Shown in pieces: positions 1 to 5,573 of a stretch of DNA of 5,839 nucleotides; positions within the stretch are counted from its first letter, which is position 1, and each line of letters starts with the position of its first letter. A program made the translations under genes and the position numbers. The notes under the pieces were generated by a model. That model was not told where the DNA came from. It did no database searches and saw only the letters and a program-made list of their open reading frames with translations. Origin of the DNA: Neisseriales bacterium (lineage in GTDB: Bacteria; Pseudomonadota; Gammaproteobacteria; Burkholderiales; UBA11063). The stretch is taken from NCBI GenBank assembly GCA_008017145.1, contig SSGY01000034.1:1-5839 (forward strand), read 5' to 3'.

Positions 1-50
1 CCTACGTAGCCATATGCCACATGCGATTGTAACGATAAAATATTTGCCAT
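1..50 (-). CDS. pdxY: Pyridoxal/pyridoxamine kinase, N-terminal fragment (runs off window)
   Basis: Only the first 16 codons and two bases of a seventeenth are visible, reading MANILSLQSHVAYGYV and then a probable glycine. This matches the beginning of PdxY/PdxK kinases, where E. coli PdxY begins with a very similar NILAIQSHVVYGHAG stretch. The shared SHV.YG motif belongs to the first beta strand and substrate pocket of this ribokinase-superfamily enzyme. The family phosphorylates pyridoxal (also pyridoxine or pyridoxamine) with ATP to give the PLP form in B6 salvage, in the cytoplasm. The ATG start is well supported by an AAAGG ribosome site at 57-61, six bases upstream, which overlaps the stop codon of the LysR gene. 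The 9-nt gap implies cotranscription and possible translational coupling with that gene. The choice of pdxY over pdxK rests on a short stretch, and the rest of the gene is outside the window. Confidence 0.75.
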   Translation of the reverse strand, partial: MANILSLQSHVAYGYV

Positions 51-59
51 TTTTTACCT

Positions 60-968
60 TTATTCTGTAACTGGATTTTTTAAACGTGCAAAGCATTCTT
101 CAATAAACTGAATAAACAAATCAGTCAAAACACTTTCACTATTTGCAAGACGCACTAGATAGAAGGATAGCATACCCCAATTATATTCGGGGTAAATTTT
201 AATTAACTGACCTGATGCAAGCTCTTCAGCATATAGTTCATCCCAACCACCAGCAATAACATGCCCATTTAATGCCATAAACTTACCTTGTATACTATTG
301 CTTATATTCAAGCGTGAGCTACCACTCAAATGCGAGACTTCACCGCTTTCGTGATGCAAATAATAATCTCGTGCAGGAGTACGACTTTCCCTAAGTGCAC
401 CTGTAGTCAAATGCATAGAAATACAATCATGAATTGATTTTGGTAACCCATAACGCTCTATATACTCTGGTGAACAGTAAATATACAATTTCACTGAGTG
501 AAGAAGCTTTATTTTAGTAGTTTGTTGCTTGGGAATATAACTAATTACGGCTAAATCAATTTTTTCGCGAACTAAATCAATCTCGCGATTTTGATATGCA
601 ATATTGAGCTCAACTTCTGGGTTTTTTTGCATAAATTCGCCAATATAGGGCGTAATTGCATAGGTAGATAATGCAGGTGGTAGTGAAACATTCAATGTAC
701 CACGAATTGATTCACCATCTAGTTTTAAACTGTTGATTACCTTGTTATAGTGATCAACTTGTCCACTAAACCCCTGATAGAGCTTATGTCCCGCGCTGGT
801 TATCTCAAAATTACGCGTATTACGCTTGATTAATTGCACACCGAGCTTCTGCTCCAACTGGGCTATTTTACGGCTCAGCGTAGGCTGACTGATGTGAAAT
901 TTATTGGCAGTTTGACTATAATTACCAATATTAACCAAGTGCACAAACAATAAAATATCATCTAACAT
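60..968 (-). CDS. LysR-type transcriptional regulator
   Basis: This is a 302-residue cytoplasmic DNA-binding regulator of normal LysR-family length. Residues about 1-60 form the winged helix-turn-helix, with the signature NYSQTANKFHISQPTLSRKI near residues 16-35 followed by QLEQKLGVQLIKR. Residues about 88-295 form the periplasmic-binding-protein-like effector domain, beginning GTLNVSLPPALSTYAITPYI. A TTG codon four residues upstream (978-980) is an alternative start. I chose the ATG at 966-968 because a GGAG ribosome site (975-978) sits six bases before it, and that site would overlap the TTG. The gene begins 30 nt after the ubiD stop and ends 9 nt before the pdxY-like start, on the same strand. 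LysR regulators are usually divergent from their target, so an in-operon position is less typical and may mean autoregulation of the cluster. The effector and target genes are unknown. The family call is very secure, but the specific role is not. Confidence 0.95.
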   Translation of the reverse strand: MLDDILLFVHLVNIGNYSQTANKFHISQPTLSRKIAQLEQKLGVQLIKRNTRNFEITSAGHKLYQGFSGQVDHYNKVINSLKLDGESIRGTLNVSLPPALSTYAITPYIGEFMQKNPEVELNIAYQNREIDLVREKIDLAVISYIPKQQTTKIKLLHSVKLYIYCSPEYIERYGLPKSIHDCISMHLTTGALRESRTPARDYYLHHESGEVSHLSGSSRLNISNSIQGKFMALNGHVIAGGWDELYAEELASGQLIKIYPEYNWGMLSFYLVRLANSESVLTDLFIQFIEECFARLKNPVTE

Positions 969-998
969 AGTAAGCTCCAAAGTATGAATTAACTACGA

Positions 999-2462
999 TC
1001 ATTTAAAAATAGCATTATATAATTCATCCATTTTCGCCTTTACTAATGGGTCTTGAGTAATTACCCGCCCCCATTCGCGATTAGTTTCACCATGAATCTT
1101 ATTGGTAGCATCGATTCCCATTTTACTACCCAAACCAGAAATAGGTGATGCAAAATCTAAGTAATCAATTGGGGTTCGATCAATCATCGTAGTATCCCGC
1201 AAGGGATCAACTCGGGTCGTTAGTGCCCAGATAACATCTTTCCAATCACGGATGTTAACATCATCATCAACTACAATGATAAATTTGGTATACATAAACT
1301 GACGTAGATAACTCCAAATACCCAGCATTACCCGTTTAGAGTGTCCAGCATAACGTTTTTTAATCGACACAACCGCTAAACGATAGCTGCATCCTTCGGG
1401 AGGTAAATAAAAGTCAATAATTTCGGGAAATTGTTTTTGTAATAGTGGTACAAAGACTTCATTAAGAGCCTCACCCAAAATTGCTGGTTCATCAATCGGT
1501 TTACCGGTATAAGTGCTATGATAAATCGGATTTTCGCGCATGGTAATTTTTTCGATAGTCATTACAGGAAAGGTATCTTGTTCATTATAATATCCAGTAT
1601 GATCGCCATAAGGACCTTCTACCGCTGTATCATTTGGATAGATAAATCCTTCCAAGACAATTTCAGCATAGGCAGGAACTTGTAAATCAGATAAAAGACA
1701 TTTGGTTAATTCGGTGCGACTACCGCGTAGTAAACCAGCAAATTGGTACTCAGATAAACTATCGGGAACTGGTGTTACCGCTCCCAAAATAGTTGCTGGA
1801 TCGCAGCCCAAGACTACGGCAATTGGATAGGGTTTATCTGGATTTTTGCGACAATGTTCAAGATAATCTAGTGCTCCGCCACGATGAGATAACCAGCGCA
1901 TAATTACTCGATTTTTGCCGATAACTTGTTGACGGTAAATACCCAGATTCTGGCGTTTTTTATATGGCCCCTTAGTAACTACTAAGCCCCAAGTAATTAG
2001 AGGTGCAACATCTTCGCTATGGCAATGCCAAATCGGCAAAGCTTCCAGATCAACTTCATCTTTTTCAATGATAATTTGCTGTACTGGAGCTTTAGTAATA
2101 GTTTTTGGCAGCATATTATAAAGCTGCTTCAATAAGGGTAATTTATCCCAAGCATCACGTAAGCCTTTGGGCGGTTGTGGCTCTTTGAGTTCAGCCAAAA
2201 ATTCACCCACCTCTCTTAATTCGCTGATATTATCTTTGCCCATACCCAGAGCCACGCGTCTGGTTGTGCCAAATAAATTACCCAGCACAGGTATTTGATG
2301 CCCTGTTGGATTTTCAAATAAAATTGCTGGACCGCCAGCACGCAATACCTTATCACATAAGGCAGTCATTTCTAGGTGTGGGGAAACTGGTTGTTGAATG
2401 CGTTTTAATTCGCTAAGAGATTCAAGATTAGTTATAAATTCTCGTAAATCGCGGTATTTCAT
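999..2462 (-). CDS. ubiD: 3-polyprenyl-4-hydroxybenzoate decarboxylase UbiD
   Basis: This enzyme removes the carboxyl group from 3-polyprenyl-4-hydroxybenzoate in ubiquinone synthesis, using prenylated FMN supplied by UbiX. The 487-residue length fits the family (E. coli about 497), and similarity to E. coli UbiD runs end to end. Examples are [13 protein letters not shown] (40-52), [16 protein letters not shown] (151-166), [10 protein letters not shown] (170-179), [12 protein letters not shown] (189-200) and [15 protein letters not shown] (351-365). Expected cofactor and catalytic residues are present: N172 and R177 in NLGIYR, E238 in SLSEY, and the E282/D287 pair in EGPYGD. The protein looks intact. 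The ATG is the only reasonable start, because an in-frame TAG lies 30 bases upstream (2493-2495). Its ribosome site is weak (an AGATGG-like stretch). The gene is probably first in an operon with the LysR and pdxY-like genes, and a strong stem-loop lies 17 bases before its start. Some UbiD relatives act on other aromatic acids, but the close match to the ubiquinone enzyme makes that unlikely. Confidence 0.96.
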   Translation of the reverse strand: MKYRDLREFITNLESLSELKRIQQPVSPHLEMTALCDKVLRAGGPAILFENPTGHQIPVLGNLFGTTRRVALGMGKDNISELREVGEFLAELKEPQPPKGLRDAWDKLPLLKQLYNMLPKTITKAPVQQIIIEKDEVDLEALPIWHCHSEDVAPLITWGLVVTKGPYKKRQNLGIYRQQVIGKNRVIMRWLSHRGGALDYLEHCRKNPDKPYPIAVVLGCDPATILGAVTPVPDSLSEYQFAGLLRGSRTELTKCLLSDLQVPAYAEIVLEGFIYPNDTAVEGPYGDHTGYYNEQDTFPVMTIEKITMRENPIYHSTYTGKPIDEPAILGEALNEVFVPLLQKQFPEIIDFYLPPEGCSYRLAVVSIKKRYAGHSKRVMLGIWSYLRQFMYTKFIIVVDDDVNIRDWKDVIWALTTRVDPLRDTTMIDRTPIDYLDFASPISGLGSKMGIDATNKIHGETNREWGRVITQDPLVKAKMDELYNAIFK

Positions 2463-2479
2463 AGTCCATCTGCTTTTTA

Positions 2480-2522
2480 AATCTAGTAGCAGCTATTTTA
2501 ACATTGACGCTGCTACTAGATT
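2480..2522. repeat. Perfect 14-bp inverted repeat in the ubiD leader
   Basis: The left arm AATCTAGTAGCAGC (2480-2493) and the right arm GCTGCTACTAGATT (2509-2522) are perfectly complementary around a 15-base AT-rich loop. The element lies 17 bases before the ubiD start codon. In RNA from either strand it would fold into a stable hairpin. Neither side is followed by a run of T (on the minus strand the next bases are TTAAAAAGC), so it does not look like a standard intrinsic terminator. It could be a leader hairpin affecting ubiD translation or mRNA stability, or a dyad DNA-binding site. The structure is certain; the role is open. Confidence 0.7.
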
Positions 2523-2548
2523 AGAATGAATTAGCAATTTTTAAGTGT

Positions 2549-2554
2549 TTTATA
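2549..2554 (-). promoter_or_regulatory. Possible -10 element for ubiD
   Basis: On the minus strand a TATAAA lies in the 183-bp spacer, about 86 bases before the ubiD start. A TGCGTT 18 bases upstream is a poor -35 match. No better promoter is visible in 2463-2645. If it is used, the leader would contain the whole 2480-2522 stem-loop. This is weak, composition-prone evidence in AT-rich DNA. Confidence 0.2.
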
Positions 2555-2645
2555 CTTCTTCTAGAATTTTAGAACGCACCAACACTATGAAGATTAGGAT
2601 CTCGCAAAACTGGTTGACTTTAGTTCGCTTTAAAATTGATTGCTA

Positions 2646-4712
2646 TCAATTACTATATTGTATTGTTGCCAGTCCCGCATTGTTTGGCTGATTGATATTT
2701 GCTAATGTAAGTTGTAAATTATCACCATTAGCAAACTGAATACTATCATTTGTGCGAGTTACCGATAAATTCATATCATTTAATGTTGCTGTGCTTCCAT
2801 CAAGTGCATTGGTACAATCAGATAATCCCGGGATACAGGCAAATGCTATTCCACAGCCTGTTCCAGAACCAGTACCTGGTATAGTAGCACATGTAGCTTG
2901 CAACATTAATGCGTGATAATTATCATAATATATAGTTGGTAGGGATCTAACAACAAGTGAATTACTATAGTAGACATTAATTACATTTAAAGGACCTTCC
3001 ATATCATACGTACCGCGTGGAACAGTTTGAACATTTTGAGCAACAGTTCCTATAGAACCAGGTTGAGTAATATCAAATATACCAGAGCCAGAGCCCCCCA
3101 TTACTGAAAAGCCAGTGGTACCATTATTATAATCGGGTAAAATAGCTTGCATTGTACCAAGATAATAAGCTGGCAATGGAACAAATATATATGCCCAGCT
3201 GTATTGGGATTGAGCTATATTAGGAGCAAATGTCCCATTATTCGCAGCCGCCATCGTATTATTGATATTGTTATTTCCTGTCTGATTTCCATATTGGTCA
3301 GTTTCATTATTCCAGTCATTGGAGTTTGTGCCACAAATTATATAACCAGCTTTAGTAACTGTTAAATCACCATAAACCCCATTACTATTTGTATTACATG
3401 GTAGTGATGGAGTAAAATTGGTATTTATTACTGGTTGGATATTTTGCCCCTGTGACTGGAAAGTTCCGCCATTGCAGCTAATCGTCAAGTTAGTACCATT
3501 CCAGCTACCTAGGCTAGAACCATTACTCAATGATGACAGGTAAGTATTGTTTAAATTACACGATTGAGACAATCCATTACCCAACACTCCCATAAAATTA
3601 TTCCAGAAATTAGTTTTATATAAGTTATCTAAATACATTAAGAAAGCAAACCGTTGTTGATACGCATAAGCTAAATCTGCACTAGCTGTTGCATAATTAT
3701 TTAAATCTCCATAATAAATTGAAGCTGGTGGAGATATTTTAGTTTTTAAATTCATTGATAAAAATAGTCTCAATTGATCAATCCGATAAGCTGTATTCAG
3801 ATTTTGCATTAATTGTAGGATCGTTGAATCTACCGTATTATTCCATGCTAATTGATTTTGAAATAGATTGGTACTGCCATTAGATTGTGAAACATATGAA
3901 TTATATGCCGCTTGTAAACTAGCTATCAGCTGAGTATTAGATGCTGTTCCATAGCTCTCTGGGTTGTTGTGCAGCGCTGGATTATTAACTGAATAAGAAG
4001 TTGCATTATCCCCTGCTAATGTGATTTCAAGGCTGTCCAAACTATTAATACCTTGAACCCGACTTACCATAGTACCAGTATCTTTCATTAATACCGCTAT
4101 TGCTGACTCGGGAATCGTGCCAGACTCGGCATTATTTAATAAGGCATTAACCTGGTTTGCCTGCTCTTGCGGCAATGCTAATGAAATATATGAATTTAAC
4201 TGGTTTAACATTATTTGTAATTGATTTTGTGCTTGTGAAATTGCTAGCTGGGTATCTATTTGTTGATCTTGATAAATTGAGTTTTGAATACCAAGCAATA
4301 ATGTTCCTTGAGCATTAAGTTCGGTATTTATATTTTGTAAATTTGACTGAATTTGAGCAAACATCTGCGCGTTTTGTGCTTCTAGCTGCTGTAACTGACT
4401 TTGTGATGGTTTGGATGGAAAGACACTACCAGTAAGCAAACCTAATAATTGAGTACCAATTTTAGCTACTCCAGAACTTGGATCAATTATCGTATCAATA
4501 ATATCACCACCAAGCATGTTGATTGTATTGGGTAAATTGACACTTCCAATCACGGGAGCAGAAGTCAATGTAGATTGGGTAACATTATTTCCCGCTGATT
4601 GTGAATTTTGCGCTGAATTACTTACACTGCCGCTAGCGCCAGAATTACAGCCAACCAGAGTAAAAGAAATAATTCCAGCTAACATCAATGTATTAATTAA
4701 TTTGTTTTTCAT
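2646..4712 (-). CDS. Large Asn/Gln/Ser-rich lipoprotein of unknown function
   Basis: I do not recognise this 688-residue protein. Residues 1-22 form a lipoprotein signal peptide: KNK at the N terminus, a hydrophobic core, and the lipobox LVGC with C22 as the lipidated cysteine. Asn follows at +2, which in many proteobacteria is compatible with outer-membrane sorting. Residues 23-50 are a flexible Ser/Asn/Gly linker. Residues about 53-98 are hydrophobic and glycine-containing (IIDTIID, IGTQLLGLLTG). Residues about 103-195 are a long Gln/Leu-rich, probably coiled-coil helical stretch. Helical-looking sequence continues near 258-375. The C-terminal part, from about 380, is Asn/Gly/Ser-rich and beta-like. 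It has eight cysteines (385, 413, 439, 460, 608, 620, 626, 633), which could make up to four disulfides in an oxidising compartment. The ATG has a GGAG ribosome site (4719-4722) six bases upstream. The gene stands alone: 124 bp separate it from the ubiD stem-loop, and a repeat-rich control region lies upstream. The lipoprotein call is strong; the function is unknown. Confidence 0.9.
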   Translation of the reverse strand: MKNKLINTLMLAGIISFTLVGCNSGASGSVSNSAQNSQSAGNNVTQSTLTSAPVIGSVNLPNTINMLGGDIIDTIIDPSSGVAKIGTQLLGLLTGSVFPSKPSQSQLQQLEAQNAQMFAQIQSNLQNINTELNAQGTLLLGIQNSIYQDQQIDTQLAISQAQNQLQIMLNQLNSYISLALPQEQANQVNALLNNAESGTIPESAIAVLMKDTGTMVSRVQGINSLDSLEITLAGDNATSYSVNNPALHNNPESYGTASNTQLIASLQAAYNSYVSQSNGSTNLFQNQLAWNNTVDSTILQLMQNLNTAYRIDQLRLFLSMNLKTKISPPASIYYGDLNNYATASADLAYAYQQRFAFLMYLDNLYKTNFWNNFMGVLGNGLSQSCNLNNTYLSSLSNGSSLGSWNGTNLTISCNGGTFQSQGQNIQPVINTNFTPSLPCNTNSNGVYGDLTVTKAGYIICGTNSNDWNNETDQYGNQTGNNNINNTMAAANNGTFAPNIAQSQYSWAYIFVPLPAYYLGTMQAILPDYNNGTTGFSVMGGSGSGIFDITQPGSIGTVAQNVQTVPRGTYDMEGPLNVINVYYSNSLVVRSLPTIYYDNYHALMLQATCATIPGTGSGTGCGIAFACIPGLSDCTNALDGSTATLNDMNLSVTRTNDSIQFANGDNLQLTLANINQPNNAGLATIQYSN

Positions 4713-4745
4713 GATTTACTCCAGTTATTGTAAGAGATTAATAAT

Positions 4746-4758
4746 TGGGTTATACCCA
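4746..4758. repeat. Hyphenated palindrome TGGGT-TAT-ACCCA
   Basis: Two perfect 5-bp arms, TGGGT (4746-4750) and ACCCA (4754-4758), flank a TAT centre. The element lies 33 bases upstream of the lipoprotein start, within the probable leader or promoter of that gene. Its size fits a small dimeric regulator site, and in RNA it would be only a small hairpin with a 3-base loop. Its right arm overlaps the third copy of the nearby direct repeat. Confidence 0.35.
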
Positions 4759-4836
4759 TCTTTGTATGACGGTATAATATCATTCTAAATTAAGGAGTGG
4801 TTTCCCACATTTGCATAGCTTGTTCCCATTTTTGCA
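4753..4836. repeat. Three related 14-bp direct repeats upstream of the lipoprotein gene
   Basis: Read on the plus strand, the copies are TTCCCACATTTGCA (4802-4815), TTCCCATTTTTGCA (4823-4836) and a weaker TACCCATCTTTGTA (4753-4766). The first two differ at two positions and start exactly 21 bases apart, about two turns of the helix, so a protein bound to both would sit on one face of the DNA. The third copy matches the second at 11 of 14 positions. Such an arrangement is typical of tandem regulator sites. The proximal strong copy would overlap the -35 region of a minus-strand promoter that used TAGAAT (4782-4787) as its -10. The binding protein is unknown. Confidence 0.45.
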
Positions 4837-4981
4837 AACAAGAAATCATTTAACTCACAGAGGTAATTATTTAAAGAAATTAGTGCCTTACTCAAGAGAG
4901 AGAAAAGAAATAGAGAGTTGGAGCTAAAGTTTAAAATTTAGTCAACGAATAAAGGATAGAAAACGAATTAGGAAGAAAGCT

Positions 4982-5016
4982 AAAATTACCGAATATAAAA
5001 AAATATCCGGTAATTT
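4982..5016 (-). terminator. Rho-independent terminator of the ferritin-like gene
   Basis: The arms AAATTACCG (4983-4991) and CGGTAATTT (5008-5016) pair perfectly. After one mismatch the stem continues with ATAT/ATAT (4993-4996, 5003-5006) around a six-base loop. It begins seven bases after the ferritin-like stop codon. On the minus strand the hairpin runs into TTTTAGCTTTCTT, an acceptable though interrupted U-rich tail. It should separate the ferritin-like gene from the lipoprotein gene. On the plus strand the same stem is followed, after a small GCTT/AAGC hairpin, by six T residues (5030-5035), so it may also stop transcription arriving from the left. Confidence 0.65.
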
Positions 5017-5023
5017 GCTTCAA

Positions 5024-5455
5024 TTAAGCTTTTTTAGCTATCTTACGCATTTCTAAAACGTGCTGCTCTTCTGAGCCAATCATAGTGCGCGCATAATCTT
5101 CAAGATAAACTGACTTGTCTTTTACTGCGTCCAATAATTGGTGATACATTTCTGCAGCCTTAGTTTCGTGTTCAATTGACTCGGCAATAATACTTACTAA
5201 ATCATGTTTATGAGTTTCTTTAATGTCCGCAACCTTGATTGTTGGATGTCCATTAAGACCAGTCATTAATTCACCAGCTTTTAATGCATGATCCAATGAT
5301 TCTGTTGCATGAGTTTTGAAGTATCCAACTAGTGACAAACGCTCTAAACCATATACAGTTAAAGCATAGTGAGTATAGCGACTTACACCAGCGAGTTCAT
5401 GTGCAATAATTTGATCTAAAATATCACAGACTTTTTTTTCATCAATATTTAACAT
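5024..5455 (-). CDS. Ferritin-like diiron protein (bacterioferritin relative)
   Basis: This is a 143-residue four-helix-bundle protein of the ferritin-like superfamily, probably cytoplasmic and involved in iron storage, iron oxidation or peroxide protection. Candidate metal ligands fall at the expected places: E20 in helix A (HELAGVSRYTHY), E52 and H56 in helix B (ESLDHA), E95/E97 in helix C (SIEHETKAAEMY), and E129 with H132 in helix D (EEQH). The text resembles the small bacterioferritin-like proteins of Burkholderia-type bacteria, as I remember them, more than haem-containing Bfr. The position matching the Bfr haem-ligand methionine is a leucine (L54), so haem binding is not expected. The length is slightly shorter than Bfr (about 158). 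The ATG has an AAGGA ribosome site (5463-5467) seven bases upstream. The gene has its own promoter upstream and a terminator downstream, so it is probably monocistronic. Dps-like mini-ferritins are an alternative, but the helix motifs fit the Bfr side better. Confidence 0.85.
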   Translation of the reverse strand: MLNIDEKKVCDILDQIIAHELAGVSRYTHYALTVYGLERLSLVGYFKTHATESLDHALKAGELMTGLNGHPTIKVADIKETHKHDLVSIIAESIEHETKAAEMYHQLLDAVKDKSVYLEDYARTMIGSEEQHVLEMRKIAKKA

Positions 5456-5501
5456 TTATTTATCCTTCTATATATTACAAAAAGTGCCAATAAGCGCCGC
5501 T

Positions 5502-5531
5502 ATTATATACCTGAATATAAACCTTATACAA
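5502..5531 (-). promoter_or_regulatory. Sigma70-type promoter of the ferritin-like gene
   Basis: On the minus strand a perfect TATAAT (5502-5507) is preceded, after 18 bases, by TTGTAT (5526-5531), which matches the -35 consensus at its first three bases and its fifth is off-consensus. Transcription would begin near 5495, giving a leader of about 40 bases with the ribosome site at 5463-5467. Just after the -10 lies the odd palindrome AGCGCCGCT (plus strand, 5493-5501), a GC island in AT-rich DNA that could be a discriminator or operator. No recognisable Fur box was seen. Confidence 0.55.
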
Positions 5532-5543
5532 GTAGTTTTTAAT

Positions 5544-5561
5544 ATTCATAGAATTCATAGA
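5544..5561. repeat. 9-bp perfect tandem repeat upstream of the ferritin-like promoter
   Basis: ATTCATAGA occurs twice back to back on the plus strand (5544-5552 and 5553-5561). The pair lies 12 bases upstream of the -35 box, centred roughly 57 bases before the predicted start of transcription. That is a position used by many activators. It could also be the chance product of a small duplication. Confidence 0.4.
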
Positions 5562-5573
5562 TACTATATAAAA

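Larger units (their letters stand above)
4713..4981. other. Gene-free spacer: control region of the lipoprotein gene
   Basis: No convincing gene lies in this stretch, apart from a 38-codon TTG-initiated plus-strand frame (4811-4927) whose ribosome site is badly spaced. It carries three related 14-bp direct repeats, a hyphenated palindrome at 4746-4758, and a short inverted repeat (CTTGTT at 4819-4824 with AACAAG at 4837-4842). It also has overlapping promoter-like boxes on both strands near 4773-4787. From about 4890 to 4980 the plus strand is strongly purine-rich (repeated GAGA and AAGA), with no other feature seen. The lipoprotein gene must be expressed from somewhere here, since the preceding gene has its own terminator. 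Confidence 0.5.

Noticed and set aside
978..980. TTG as the start of the LysR gene, adding four residues
   Set aside because: The GGAG at 975-978 is correctly spaced for the ATG at 966-968 and overlaps the TTG, so the ATG is the better start.
2559..2588. Nested short inverted repeats (TTCTA/TAGAA, and AGTGTT with AACACT further left) after the lipoprotein gene as its terminator
   Set aside because: The stems are only 5-6 bp with long or AT-only contents and have no T run, so they are not distinguishable from chance. No clear terminator for the lipoprotein gene was found.
3147..3365. 72-residue plus-strand open frame
   Set aside because: It lies entirely inside the lipoprotein gene on the opposite strand, has no recognisable motif, and the AT-rich, Asn-coding minus strand readily opens such shadow frames.
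4516..4788. 90-residue plus-strand open frame
   Set aside because: Most of it is antisense to the signal peptide and linker of the lipoprotein. It runs through that gene's ribosome site and probable promoter, and no family is recognisable.
4812..4827. Sigma54-like promoter on the minus strand (GGGAAC, five bases, ATGCA)
   Set aside because: It has the GG-N10-GC spacing but misses consensus bases in both boxes. The match falls where the direct repeats themselves create the GGGAA and TGCA text, so the repeats explain it better.
4811..4927. 38-codon plus-strand frame with TTG start behind a TATAAT and AAGGAG
   Set aside because: The AAGGAG is 13 bases from the TTG, too far for good initiation, and the frame covers the direct repeats. 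The peptide has no recognisable features.
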